Shown: piece after piece, positions 50,699 to 59,493 of the stretch
How positions within the stretch are numbered: position 1 is the first letter of the stretch
Layout: each line of letters opens with the position of its first letter
From: an uncultured Collinsella sp.
Lineage (GTDB): Bacteria > Actinomycetota > Coriobacteriia > Coriobacteriales > Coriobacteriaceae
Assembly (NCBI GenBank): GCA_902495355.1
Contig: CABUWV010000011.1
Coordinates: 1 to 64,000 of the forward strand
DNA: 64,000 nt
Direction: 5' to 3'
Notes under the pieces: generated by a model
Told to the model about the DNA's origin: nothing
The model's database searches: none
The model's input: the letters and a program-made list of their open reading frames with translations, nothing else
Made by a program: the position numbers and the translations under genes

Positions 50699-53026
50699 TT
50701 AAGCGGAAACTGCGGCGGAAGCAGTGTTGGTCTCGTCCTCATCGGTCCATGCATGCTTGGGCATGGGACGGAAAATCTGGAAGAGCATCGCGACCAGCAG
50801 CACAATGGCCACAACCGTCCAAATACCAAACTGGCCAAGGACAAGCAGGTTGTAGAACTGGTTGATGAACAGGGCGATCACCCAAGCAAAGGCGCACTCG
50901 TAGCCGATGGCAATCGCGGTCCACTTGCCGGAGTCCATCTGGTTGCGGATGGTGCCAATGGCGGCAAAGCACGGTGCGCACAGCAGGTTGAACGCACCAA
51001 AGGCAACGCAAGCGCCCATAGTCGGGAACATGCCGGCGAACGCGGTCCACAGGCTCGGGTCGGTCTCGCCGGCGTCGGCAACGGAGAGCAGCGAACCGGC
51101 GGTGGCGACGACGTTCTCCTTGGCGACAAGGCCAGAGACAGTCAGCGCGGTGGCCTGCCAGGTGCTAAAGCCGAGCGGGGCGAAGATCCAGGCGACCAGG
51201 TTGCCCAGCATGGCAAGCACGGAGTAGTCCATGAACTCCTCGGGGATGCCCTCCATAGCAGGCAGGAAGCCAAACGTGCCGTTGTAGCTACCAAAGTTGG
51301 AGAGGAACCACACCACGACAGTGGACGCGAAGATGACCGTGCCGGCCTTCTTGATAAAGGCCCAGCAGCGCTCCCACACGTGCAGCGCCCAAGAGCGGAT
51401 CGCCGGGAAGTGGTAGGCAGGAAGCTCCATAACGAACGGCGTCGGGCGGCCGGCGAAGAGCTTGGTCTTCTTGAGCATGAGGCCCGAGGCGATGACGGCA
51501 AAGACGCCCAGGAAGTAGAAGAGCGGGCTGATCCACGCGGCGGTGGTGGAAGAATCGCCGATAATGGAACCCATGAGCAGGGCAATGATCGGCAGCTTAG
51601 CGCCACAGGGAATGAACGTGGTAGTCATGACCGTCATACGGCGGTCCTTCTCGTTCTCGATGGTCTTGGTGGCCATGACGCCGGGAACGCCGCAGCCCGA
51701 GGACACGAGCATAGGAATGAAGGACTTACCGGACAGGCCGAAGCGGCGGAACACGCGGTCCATGATGAAGGCGACGCGGGCCATATAGCCACAGTCCTCC
51801 AGGAAGGACAGCATCACAAAGAGCAGGAACATCTGCGGCACAAAGCCGAAGATGGCGCCCAGGCCGCCGACGATACCGTCACAGACCAGCGAATCGACCA
51901 GGCCACCGTCCTCGGTGCCACCCGCCACAAGTGCGTCGTGGACCATGGTGGTAATACCCGGAACATACGGGCCATACTGCGCAGGGTCGACCGAGTCGGC
52001 GTCGTCACCCGCGGCCTCGACAGCCTCATCGTATGCATCGCGGCCCTGACCGAGCACATACCAGCCGTCGGTACCGAAGAGCTGGTCGTTGGTGAAGTCG
52101 GTCACCGTGCCGCCCAGGGTGGAAACGGCGATGTAGTACACGCAGAACATGATGACCACGAAGATCGGCAGGCCCAGGATACGGTTGGTAACCACGCGGT
52201 CGATCTTCTCGGAGGTGCTCATCTTGGCCGGGGCCTTGGTGAGGCACTCGTCGATGATGTGCGCGATCACGCCGTAGCGCTCACCGGTGATGATGGACTC
52301 AGCGTCATCGTCGCAGTCCTGCTCGCACTGGGCGACCAGCTGCTCCACGCGAGCGGCCTTCTCCTTGGTGAGGTTGATGAGCTTGCAGGCGTCCGCGTCG
52401 CGCTCGAACAGTTTGACGGCGTAGTAGCGACGCTTGTTAGCAGGAACGCTGGCTGGCAGGTTGTTCTCGATGTGGTCCAGAACGTCCTCGATGGAGGAAT
52501 CAAACTTGTGCTCCGGCACCTGGCCCTTGGAAGCAGCAGACTTCTTTACCTGCTCGAAGAGCTCCTTGATGCCCTTGTTCTTAAGAGCGGAGATCATCAT
52601 AACCGGGCAGCCGAGCTTCTTGGAAAGCTTGTCGGTGTCGATCTTGTCGCCGTTCTTCTCGACCAGGTCGGCCATGTTGAGGGCAACGACCACGGGCAGG
52701 CCGGTCTCGATGACCTGAAGTGCCAGGTACAGGTTGCGCTCCAAGTTGGTGGCATCGACGACTTGGACGACAACATCGGGCTCGCCGCTCATGAGGTAAT
52801 CGCGCGAGCATTGCTCCTCGGGGCTGTAGGGGGAAAGCGAGTAGATGCCAGGGAGGTCCGTGATGGTAACGTTCTTGTCGCTTAGGAGCTTGGCCTCCTT
52901 TTTCTCAACCGTGACGCCGGGCCAGTTGCCAACGTAGCCGTTGGCGCCGGTGATCAGGTTGAAAAGCGTGGTCTTGCCGCAGTTGGGGTTACCCGCCAAC
53001 GCGACATGGATCTGAGAATCCGCCAT
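50699..53026 (-). CDS. feoB: Ferrous iron transporter FeoB
   Basis: A 775-residue Fe2+ transporter. The N-terminal G domain has GNPNCGKTTLFN (P-loop), the switch PGVTVEK, DLPGIYSLSPYSPEE (G3) and ALNMADLV (G4). A helical linker follows to about 270. The membrane part has the two gate repeats with conserved Cys (VSSGCGVPGVMATK and FIPCGAKLPIIALL). It follows two feoA genes. Confidence 0.96.
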   Translation of the reverse strand: MADSQIHVALAGNPNCGKTTLFNLITGANGYVGNWPGVTVEKKEAKLLSDKNVTITDLPGIYSLSPYSPEEQCSRDYLMSGEPDVVVQVVDATNLERNLYLALQVIETGLPVVVALNMADLVEKNGDKIDTDKLSKKLGCPVMMISALKNKGIKELFEQVKKSAASKGQVPEHKFDSSIEDVLDHIENNLPASVPANKRRYYAVKLFERDADACKLINLTKEKAARVEQLVAQCEQDCDDDAESIITGERYGVIAHIIDECLTKAPAKMSTSEKIDRVVTNRILGLPIFVVIMFCVYYIAVSTLGGTVTDFTNDQLFGTDGWYVLGQGRDAYDEAVEAAGDDADSVDPAQYGPYVPGITTMVHDALVAGGTEDGGLVDSLVCDGIVGGLGAIFGFVPQMFLLFVMLSFLEDCGYMARVAFIMDRVFRRFGLSGKSFIPMLVSSGCGVPGVMATKTIENEKDRRMTVMTTTFIPCGAKLPIIALLMGSIIGDSSTTAAWISPLFYFLGVFAVIASGLMLKKTKLFAGRPTPFVMELPAYHFPAIRSWALHVWERCWAFIKKAGTVIFASTVVVWFLSNFGSYNGTFGFLPAMEGIPEEFMDYSVLAMLGNLVAWIFAPLGFSTWQATALTVSGLVAKENVVATAGSLLSVADAGETDPSLWTAFAGMFPTMGACVAFGAFNLLCAPCFAAIGTIRNQMDSGKWTAIAIGYECAFAWVIALFINQFYNLLVLGQFGIWTVVAIVLLVAMLFQIFRPMPKHAWTDEDETNTASAAVSA

Positions 53027-53102
53027 TCAATCCTTCTTCCTTGTGTGCCTGCGCTGCTTTCTCCGCGCAGGCTGGATAATGTACTTCAAAGATGCTGCAT
53101 TA

Positions 53103-53122
53103 AGTTAGAAAAACCTAACTTT
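53103..53122. promoter_or_regulatory. Possible metal-regulator box between feoA and feoB
   Basis: AAGTTAG 53103-53109 and CTAACTT 53116-53122 form an inverted repeat with a 6-base spacer. It resembles DtxR/IdeR-type half sites but is not a clear match. Confidence 0.4.
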
Positions 53123-53149
53123 ATCTGCAGAAATATGCGCCCCGAGTCC

Positions 53150-53371
53150 TTACTGGACCTCGACGACGGCGGTCTCCTCCTTGCGGATGGAAAGCTCGTA
53201 GCCGCGCACGTTGATCTCGACCGGATCACCGAGCGGTGCAACCTTCACGACCTTGAACGAAGTGCCCTTGATGAGCCCCAGGTCCATAAGGTGGCGGCGA
53301 AGCGCACCCTCACCGTGAAGCTTGACGATGGTGGAGCTCTCGCCCACCTTAACGTCACCCAACGTCTTCAT
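53150..53371 (-). CDS. feoA: FeoA protein, second copy
   Basis: A 73-residue SH3-like protein with the FeoA pattern LRRHLMDLGLIKGTSFKVVK and APLGDPVEINVRGYELSIRK. FeoA assists FeoB in the cytoplasm. It lies between the other feoA and feoB. Confidence 0.92.
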   Translation of the reverse strand: MKTLGDVKVGESSTIVKLHGEGALRRHLMDLGLIKGTSFKVVKVAPLGDPVEINVRGYELSIRKEETAVVEVQ

Positions 53372-53410
53372 CCTCTTGTCCCCCTTTCGGTTTTTATGAA
53401 ATGCTGCAGA

Positions 53411-53653
53411 CTAACCGACGGTCATGATGTGCATGGCAACCTTGGAATCGATACCAAAGCGTGCGCCCAGCACGGTGACGATAATATTGGCGCCACTCGA
53501 GCTCACCACGTGGATTTCGCTGCCCTCGACAAAGCCGAGGTCCTTGAGGTGGTGCTTCATATCCTCATTGCCCTTTACACGAGACACGCGCACGGTTTCG
53601 CCCGCTTTTACCATCGAAAGCGGCATTGCCGGCATCTGCGGTCCGCAAGACAT
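53411..53653 (-). CDS. feoA: FeoA protein, first copy
   Basis: An 80-residue FeoA-type protein (VKAGETVRVSRVKGN, HHLKDLGFVEGSEIHVVSS, GARFGIDSKVAMHIMTV). The N-terminus MSCGPQMPAMPL is an extra leader that the second copy lacks. Two feoA genes before feoB are common in anaerobes. It is first in the unit. Confidence 0.9.
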   Translation of the reverse strand: MSCGPQMPAMPLSMVKAGETVRVSRVKGNEDMKHHLKDLGFVEGSEIHVVSSSGANIIVTVLGARFGIDSKVAMHIMTVG

Positions 53654-53695
53654 GAGTGGCTCCTAACGTCAGTTCATCCTCAACATCGACGCGGT

Positions 53696-53749
53696 AAAAG
53701 TTAACCACGCCTATGTTCGCTTTAGTAAACTAACACGTGGTTAACTTTT
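53696..53749. promoter_or_regulatory. 14-bp inverted repeat upstream of feoAAB
   Basis: AAAAGTTAACCACG 53696-53709 pairs perfectly with CGTGGTTAACTTTT 53736-53749. The centre holds a further palindrome, TTAGTAAACTAA at 53721-53732. A metal-responsive regulator is the obvious candidate to bind here. Confidence 0.6.
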
Positions 53750-53799
53750 TGGAAAGGGTCCCCATTCAGATTTCGAAAAAGTTTCCTATACGAAACAAA

Positions 53800-53834
53800 A
53801 GGGCACGGCAAAGGACCATCCTTTACCACGCCCT
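53800..53834 (-). terminator. Terminator of the HPr-like gene
   Basis: AGGGC..AAAGGA pairs with TCCTTT..GCCCT, followed on the minus strand by TTTGTTTCG. Confidence 0.7.
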
Positions 53835-53841
53835 ATCATGC

Positions 53842-54090
53842 TTAGAGTGAGAGATTTCTGATCGACGTAACGCAGGAAGCCTCGTCTACGCCCGAAACGC
53901 GGAAGATGATGTCCTCGCCGCACTCGCCGTAGAGAGCCATGAGTCCCATGACATCGCGGCCATTCGTGTGGCGATCGCCGATACTGACTGACACGTCGCA
54001 ACGATGCTTGGCAATGATGTCATAGAGCAGCGCAACCGGGCGGGCATGTAATCCCAACGGATCTTTAATCGTCTTTGTAAACTCGACCAT
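53842..54090 (-). CDS. HPr-family phosphocarrier with Asp at position 46
   Basis: An 82-residue protein of the HPr fold. The phosphorylated His15 is present in GLHARPVALL. At the regulatory site, where low-GC Gram-positive HPr has Ser46 (NAKSIMG), this protein has Asp46 (NGRDVMGLM). It may carry phosphate in the sugar phosphotransferase system or in a regulatory branch, but cannot be controlled by HPr kinase at this site. No ptsI is nearby. GGAGGGG precedes the ATG at 54090; upstream ATGs at 54114 and 54135 are less well placed. Confidence 0.85.
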   Translation of the reverse strand: MVEFTKTIKDPLGLHARPVALLYDIIAKHRCDVSVSIGDRHTNGRDVMGLMALYGECGEDIIFRVSGVDEASCVTSIRNLSL

Positions 54091-54170
54091 GTCCCCTCCC
54101 ACGACATCGTACATTCGGCTGGCAAACCCAGCCATGTGGTAGTTATTGTAGCGTTAGATGCTTGTTGAGG

Positions 54171-54350
54171 GCGGGACGGAAATCGCATCCCATTTCGAGC
54201 GTCAATGATGGGACACAGTTTCCGCCAGAAGGCTCAACCGGAAAGTGCGACCCGTTATTTGGCTGGATTCTGGGACGCAGTTTCCGCTGAGCGACCCTGG
54301 CGGAAAGTACACCCCATTCTGGACGCAAATTCCGGGACGCAGCTTCCTCG
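54171..54350. repeat. 62-bp tandem repeat array
   Basis: The motif GGAAA starts at 54178, 54240 and 54302, and GGGACRCAG starts at 54210, 54272 and 54334: an exact 62-base period. Each unit can form a hairpin from TTTCCGC and (G)CGGAAA with 14-base loops of different sequence. No coding role is evident. With the aspS terminator it fills the 356-base spacer between the HPr-like gene and aspS. Confidence 0.75.
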
Positions 54351-54386
54351 ACGTCCGGTCACCCCATGCCCTCACAACCTCGGCGC

Positions 54387-54423
54387 ATAAAAAACGAGGG
54401 AAGGCACGCGTCCTTCCCTCGTT
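54387..54423 (-). terminator. Terminator of aspS
   Basis: AACGAGGGAAGG pairs perfectly with CCTTCCCTCGTT, followed on the minus strand by TTTTTAT. Confidence 0.9.
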
Positions 54424-54446
54424 GTGGGCATTATGTAGCCGCTCGC

Positions 54447-56234
54447 CTACATCAGGCGCAGGCTGACGTCCTTGAGCTGGGCGCCGGAAACGGCACTCGG
54501 GGCGCCCGACATAAGGTCGGAGCCGCTGGCCGTCTTGGGGAACGCCATGACGTCGCGGATGGAGTCGGAACCGGTGAGCAGCATGCACACGCGGTCCAGG
54601 CCCAGAGCGAAACCGCCCATCGGGGGCGCACCAAACTTGAGGGCCTCCATGAGGAAGCCGAACTGAGACTCGGCGCGCTCCTCGGTAAAGCCCAGGAGCT
54701 TGAGCATGGACATCTGCATCTCGGCGTTGTGGATACGCATACCGCCGCCGCCGGCCTCAAAGCCGTCCATGACAAAGTCGTAGGTGCAAGAACCGGCTGC
54801 CAACGGGTCGGCCTCGATCTTAGCGATGTCGGTCTCGGTCGGCAGGGTGAAGGGCTGATGCTCGGCGGCATAGGCCTTGCGGTCCTCATCCCAGTGGAAC
54901 AGCGGGAAGTTGACGACCCACAGGAAGTCGTGGCCCTCGCGCTTGATCTCAAGCGCGTTGGCCATGTGGGAACGCATGCCACCCAGGATCTCGTCGGAAA
55001 GCAGGCGCGGGCCGGCGGCGAACATCACAAGGTCGCCGGGCTCGACATCCATGCGCTCGCGCAGAGCCGCCATCTCCTCGTCCGAGAAGAACTTGACGAT
55101 GGGGCTGTTGATGGAGCCGTCCTCGCGGAAAGCGATCCACGCCAGACCCTTGGCGCCAAACGTGGAGGCCACGCCGGCAAGCTTATCGATCTTGGCACGT
55201 GCCCAGGCACCGGCGCCCTTGGCGTTGATGGCCTTGACGACAGAGCCCTCCTCATTTGCGGCGGTCGCAAAGACCTTGAACTTGGAGTTGGCAAAGATGT
55301 CGGTCAGGTCGACCAGGTGCATGCCATAGCGGGTATCGGGCTTGTCGGAGCCATAGGTGTCCATGGCATCCCAGTAGTTCATGCGACGCAGCGACGTGGG
55401 CATCTCGACACCCATGCGACCGAAGGCATCGGCAAGAACCTCTTCGAGCGCGCTCATGACATCGTTCTGGTCCACGAAGGACATCTCGATATCGACCTGG
55501 GTGAACTCGGGCTGACGGTCGGCACGCAGGTCCTCGTCGCGGAAGCACTTGGCAACCTGGTAGTAGCGCTCGACGCCACCGACCATGAGCAGCTGCTTCA
55601 GAAGCTGCGGGGACTGCGGCAGGGCGTAGAAGTTGCCCGGCTGGATGCGGCTGGGGACGATGAAGTCGCGGGCGCCCTCGGGCGTGGACTTGAACAGGGA
55701 GGGCGTCTCGACCTCCATGAACTCACGGTTGTGCAGCGCCTCGCGAATGGCAAAGGTAAAGTCGGAGCGCAGCTTGAGGTTGGCCATCATCTCGGGACGA
55801 CGGAGGTCAAGATAGCGATAGCGCAGACGGGTGTCCTCGCTGGTCTCGATGCCGTCCTCGATCTGGAACGGCGGGGTGACAGACGTGTTGAGCACCTCGG
55901 CGTGGTCGGTCAGGACCTCGATCTCGCCGGTCGCGAGCTTGGCGTTGGTGGTCTCCTCGCCACGGGAGCGCACGACGCCGTGGATCTTGATGGGCCACTC
56001 GGGACGCATGGTCTCGGCGATCTTAAAGGCATCGCCGTCGGAGTGCTCGGGGTCGAAGGTGAGCTGCGTGATGCCCTCGCGGTCGCGAAGGTCGCAGAAA
56101 ATAAGGCCACCGTGGTCGCGGCGACGGCTCACCCAACCGGTGAGGGTGACCTCTTCGCCCACGTTCTCGAAGCGAAGCTCGCCGCAGGTACGGGTGTGCA
56201 TGGAATGCTCGTCAATGGGACGGGTCTGGCTCAT
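54447..56234 (-). CDS. aspS: Aspartyl-tRNA synthetase
   Basis: A 595-residue class IIb synthetase of bacterial type. The N-terminal OB fold (VTLTGWVSRRRDHGGLIFCDLRD) binds the anticodon. Class II motifs are FMEVETPSLFKSTPEGARDF (near motif 1), CFRDEDLRADRQPEFTQVDIEM (motif 2) and GGFALGLDRVCMLLTG (motif 3). A GAD insertion domain lies at about 300-420. AAGGAGGAT lies before the ATG. It is divergent from serB. Confidence 0.97.
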   Translation of the reverse strand: MSQTRPIDEHSMHTRTCGELRFENVGEEVTLTGWVSRRRDHGGLIFCDLRDREGITQLTFDPEHSDGDAFKIAETMRPEWPIKIHGVVRSRGEETTNAKLATGEIEVLTDHAEVLNTSVTPPFQIEDGIETSEDTRLRYRYLDLRRPEMMANLKLRSDFTFAIREALHNREFMEVETPSLFKSTPEGARDFIVPSRIQPGNFYALPQSPQLLKQLLMVGGVERYYQVAKCFRDEDLRADRQPEFTQVDIEMSFVDQNDVMSALEEVLADAFGRMGVEMPTSLRRMNYWDAMDTYGSDKPDTRYGMHLVDLTDIFANSKFKVFATAANEEGSVVKAINAKGAGAWARAKIDKLAGVASTFGAKGLAWIAFREDGSINSPIVKFFSDEEMAALRERMDVEPGDLVMFAAGPRLLSDEILGGMRSHMANALEIKREGHDFLWVVNFPLFHWDEDRKAYAAEHQPFTLPTETDIAKIEADPLAAGSCTYDFVMDGFEAGGGGMRIHNAEMQMSMLKLLGFTEERAESQFGFLMEALKFGAPPMGGFALGLDRVCMLLTGSDSIRDVMAFPKTASGSDLMSGAPSAVSGAQLKDVSLRLM

Positions 56235-56490
56235 ACCAGTGATCCTCCTTTATGGATCTGTGCCGCCCCGTGTCGTTCCGGGCAGCGTCGTACAGATTTG
56301 CCCAGCCTGCGTAAACCGCGCAGCCGGACATGGCGTTCTATCTTATCGCACCCGCGTCGATGTGCCGCGAAAAAGTGGCTCCTGCCCAAAGACTTGACGG
56401 AGACGAAACAATTGACGCGGCCTGGCCGTCGCCAAGGCGCGCCGCGTGCGACAATGTGCCCCAATACAACTGCACTCGGAAAGGCCCGCC

Positions 56491-57126
56491 ATGACTGCAC
56501 GCCTCATCGTTATGGATATCGACTCCACGCTCATCAACCAGGAGGTCATCGACCTGTTGGGCGAGGAAGCCGGCGTGGGCGAGCAAGTTGCACGGATCAC
56601 TGAGCGCGCCATGCGCGGCGAACTGGACTTTAAGCAGGCACTCGAGGAGCGCGTGGGGCTGCTTGCCGGCTTGGATGAGAGCGTGTTCGAGCGCACCTTT
56701 GAGCGCGTGACGTTTACCCCCGGCGCGCTGGAGCTTGTGCGCTCGGCGCACAGCAAGGGCTGGAAGGTCGGCGTGGTAAGCGGCGGCTTCCACGAGGTCG
56801 CCGATAAGATCGTGGCCGCCGCGGGTATCGACTTTTGCCTGGCTAACCGCCTGGAGGTCGTGGACAGCAAGCTCACCGGTAAGCTGGCGGCAGACATTGT
56901 GACCAAGGAGTCCAAGCTCATCCAGCTGCTGGACTGGGCGGTTGAGTGCGGTGTCGATATGGCCCACACGGTCGCTATTGGCGACGGGGCAAACGACATC
57001 CCCATGATTCAGGCCGCGGGCACGGGCATCGCGTTTTGCGCCAAGCCCAAGACGCGCGAAGCCGCCCCATTTGCCATCGACGAGCGCAACCTGATGCTCG
57101 CCATGGACATCATCCTGCGTGACTAG
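56491..57126 (+). CDS. serB: Phosphoserine phosphatase
   Basis: A 211-residue HAD-superfamily hydrolase that makes serine from phosphoserine. The DxDxT motif is VMDIDSTLIN, motif II is GVVSGGF, and motif III with the acidic pair is AIGDGANDIPMI. It lacks the N-terminal ACT domain of enterobacterial SerB. GGAAAGG precedes the ATG at 56491. Confidence 0.92.
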   Translation: MTARLIVMDIDSTLINQEVIDLLGEEAGVGEQVARITERAMRGELDFKQALEERVGLLAGLDESVFERTFERVTFTPGALELVRSAHSKGWKVGVVSGGFHEVADKIVAAAGIDFCLANRLEVVDSKLTGKLAADIVTKESKLIQLLDWAVECGVDMAHTVAIGDGANDIPMIQAAGTGIAFCAKPKTREAAPFAIDERNLMLAMDIILRD

Positions 57127-57162
57127 TCGATCCTTCTAACAATAGAATCAGTCTGTCCTATA

Positions 57163-57196
57163 GTTTCCGAACAATTTTGTCTTAGTGTTCGGAAAC
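57163..57196 (+). promoter_or_regulatory. Palindrome before larB, possible TetR site
   Basis: GTTTCCGAACA 57163-57173 and TGTTCGGAAAC 57186-57196 are perfectly complementary with a 12-base spacer. The site lies 45 bases before larB. The TetR gene at the end of the same unit is a natural candidate to bind it. Confidence 0.6.
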
Positions 57197-57240
57197 ATAC
57201 CCTTTGAGTGCTAGACTTTGCGCCGTCGAAGGGAACATAT

Positions 57241-58023
57241 ATGGATAAGCGAGATCTTGAGCAATTGCTGAGCGATGTTGCCAACGGAGTAGTCACCCCG
57301 GCAGTCGCCCTCACGCGCCTCCAGACGGCGCCAACCGCCGATCTGGGTTTTGCGCAGCTCGATCTTTCGCGCGGGGTGCGCCAGGGAGCCGGCGAGGTTG
57401 TCTACGGCGCCGGTAAAACCGCCGAGCAAATTGCCGCCATTATCGAAGCGCTGCGCGATGCCGGTCAGGAGCGCATCCTGGTCACGCGCCTGGACAGCGA
57501 AAAAGCAGCCCGTACCTCGGAGCTTCTCGGCAACGACATCGACCTGGGATATGCCCCGAACGCCCAGCTCGCCCTGGTGGGTGGCAAGCCCTCCCCCACC
57601 GGTAACGGACGCGTTGTCGTCGCCTGCGCCGGCACGAGCGACTTACCCGTCGCCGAAGAAGCCGCGTTGACGGCCGAGTTCTATGGCAACGAGGTCGACC
57701 GCCTCTACGACGTAGGTGTCGCCGGCCTGCACCGCCTGCTCGCGCATGCCGAGGAACTTGCCCAGGCGCAGGTGGTCATCGCCATCGCCGGCATGGAGGG
57801 CGCGCTGGCGAGCGTTATCGGCGGTCTGGTGAGCTGTCCGGTCATCGCCGTTCCCACCAGCGTTGGCTACGGCGCAAGTTTTGGTGGCGTAGCTGCACTG
57901 CTCGCCATGCTCAACTCCTGTGCCAGCGGCGTTTCGGTCGTCAATATCGACAACGGCTTTGGCGCCGCTTACCAGGCAAGTCTTATCAATCATCTGAGCG
58001 CCGGCACACCCCGCGCCCGCTAA
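57241..58023 (+). CDS. larB: LarB, pyridinium biscarboxylate synthase for the nickel-pincer cofactor
   Basis: A 260-residue enzyme of the AIR carboxylase (PurE-like) fold. LarB carboxylates and hydrolyses nicotinic acid adenine dinucleotide in the first step to the lactate racemase cofactor. Family stretches: EVVYGAGKTAEQIAAI, VVACAGTSDLPVAEEAALTA, GMEGALASVIGGLVSCPVIA and PTSVGYGASFGGVAALL. GAAGGG precedes the ATG at 57241. larC follows after ten bases. Confidence 0.93.
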   Translation: MDKRDLEQLLSDVANGVVTPAVALTRLQTAPTADLGFAQLDLSRGVRQGAGEVVYGAGKTAEQIAAIIEALRDAGQERILVTRLDSEKAARTSELLGNDIDLGYAPNAQLALVGGKPSPTGNGRVVVACAGTSDLPVAEEAALTAEFYGNEVDRLYDVGVAGLHRLLAHAEELAQAQVVIAIAGMEGALASVIGGLVSCPVIAVPTSVGYGASFGGVAALLAMLNSCASGVSVVNIDNGFGAAYQASLINHLSAGTPRAR

Positions 58024-58033
58024 GGAGCATTCC

Positions 58034-58951
58034 ATGTCCAATCATCAGCACACGCTTATCATCGACGGCACCTCGGGCATCAGCGGCGATATGACCGTCG
58101 CGGCCCTGCTCGACCTGGGCGCCAGCGAGGAGCACCTGCGCGAACAGCTCGCCACACTGCCGGTCGACGGCTTTACGATCGCCGTCACGCGCGTAAACAA
58201 GCATGGCATCGACGCCTGCGATTTCGACGTTCAGCTGGCAGAAGAGCTCGAGAACCACGACCACGACATGGCATGGCTCTACGGCAACGAAGCAGCTGCC
58301 GAGCACACGCACGAGCACGAGCACGAGCACCACCATCATGACCATGACGAGCATGAGCACTGCCATGAGCATGATCATGAGACCCACGGCCATGGCCACG
58401 AGGGTCACCATCACGCCCACCACCATCGCCACCGTTCTTTGGCGGACGTCACCGCTATCATCGACGGCTCGCAGCTAAGCGATGGCACCAAGCGTCGTGC
58501 GCTCGCCATCTTTACCGCGCTCGCCGCCGCCGAGGCAAAGGCCCACGGCAAAACGCCCGAGACCGTCATGTTCCACGAGGTAGGCGCCGTCGATTCCATC
58601 GTCGACGTCTGCTCTGTCGCCATCTGCCTCGATGACCTAGGTATTGAGGACATCGTGGTCGAATCGCTCTCCGAAGGCCACGGAACCATTCGCTGCGCCC
58701 ACGGCCCTATGCCCATTCCCGTCCCCGCTGTCGTCAACCTGTGCCAGGCGGGCAATATCGCCCTCACGCCCGCACCGGTCGCTGGCGAGCTCGTGACGCC
58801 CACGGGCGCCGCCATCGTCACCGCGCTGCGCACGTCCGAGCACCTGCCGGCACGCTACCACATCGAGGCCGTCGGCTACGGCGCCGGCAAGCGCCCCTAC
58901 GAGGGTTGCTCCGGCACGCTCCGTTGTCTACTCGTTGACGTGGATGCATAG
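58034..58951 (+). CDS. larC: LarC, N-terminal part only (nickel-insertion protein)
   Basis: A 305-residue protein that matches the LarC1 half of the nickel insertase. The N-terminal DGTSGISGDMTVAALLDLGA, FHEVGAVDSIVDVCSVA and the end GYGAGKRPYEG are typical. A His-rich loop at about 93-135 (HTHEHEHEHHHHDHDEHEH and beyond) would bind Ni2+. Full LarC proteins continue with a C-terminal domain of about 120-140 residues; here the frame stops and the tetR gene begins three bases later in a different frame. No LarC2 frame is present in the window. Either the short form is enough or the second half is elsewhere. Confidence 0.88.
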   Translation: MSNHQHTLIIDGTSGISGDMTVAALLDLGASEEHLREQLATLPVDGFTIAVTRVNKHGIDACDFDVQLAEELENHDHDMAWLYGNEAAAEHTHEHEHEHHHHDHDEHEHCHEHDHETHGHGHEGHHHAHHHRHRSLADVTAIIDGSQLSDGTKRRALAIFTALAAAEAKAHGKTPETVMFHEVGAVDSIVDVCSVAICLDDLGIEDIVVESLSEGHGTIRCAHGPMPIPVPAVVNLCQAGNIALTPAPVAGELVTPTGAAIVTALRTSEHLPARYHIEAVGYGAGKRPYEGCSGTLRCLLVDVDA

Positions 58952-58953
58952 CC

Positions 58954-59493
58954 ATGGATGCCCGCAAAGAAAAAAGCCGCGCTGCCATCGTTGCAGCGTT
59001 CTCCGAGCTGCTACGCGAAGAGGATTACGGCAAGATTACCGTCGGCGACATCATCGCTCGTGCCCATGTTGGTCGGGCCACGTTCTACGGCCTCTTCAAG
59101 AGCAAAGACGACCTACTGTCCGAGCTCGTGAACGACATCTGCACCCACGCCCTCGACGACGATGGTACGCCGCTCGACGACCCACTCGTGCAAGTCGAGC
59201 ATATCCTCAACAACCTCTGGGAACGCCGTCAGGGCGTTCGAGCCCTCGTAGCCGGAGCCGGCTCGCGCGTCTTCGCCGACTGTCTCCGCAAGACCATCAT
59301 GTCACGAGCAGCCGAAACCGTCCCCGCCGACCCCACAGGCCCCGCCGGCACCATGGACCGCAGCTTCTTACTACACCACATAGCCTCAAGCTTCGTAGCC
59401 ACCGTCCAATGGTGGGCCTGGCACAACTTCCAAGCAGACAAAGCCGACGTAGCCAAAGACTACCTCTCAGCCATAAAACCCCTCTTCGGCTAA
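58954..59493 (+). CDS. TetR-family regulator
   Basis: A 179-residue repressor. The helix-turn-helix is in residues 8-55 (AAIVAAFSELLREEDYGKIT, VGRATFYGLFKSKDDLLSEL). The ligand domain is short. It follows larB-larC in one unit and is likely to control the lar genes. The last 150 bases show a shift towards AC-rich codons that continues into the spacer. Confidence 0.87.
   Translation: MDARKEKSRAAIVAAFSELLREEDYGKITVGDIIARAHVGRATFYGLFKSKDDLLSELVNDICTHALDDDGTPLDDPLVQVEHILNNLWERRQGVRALVAGAGSRVFADCLRKTIMSRAAETVPADPTGPAGTMDRSFLLHHIASSFVATVQWWAWHNFQADKADVAKDYLSAIKPLFG

Noticed and set aside
54202..54588. Protein-coding reading of the 62-bp array
   Set aside because: The frame overlaps the aspS 3' end and the terminator, and its translation only reflects the repeat.
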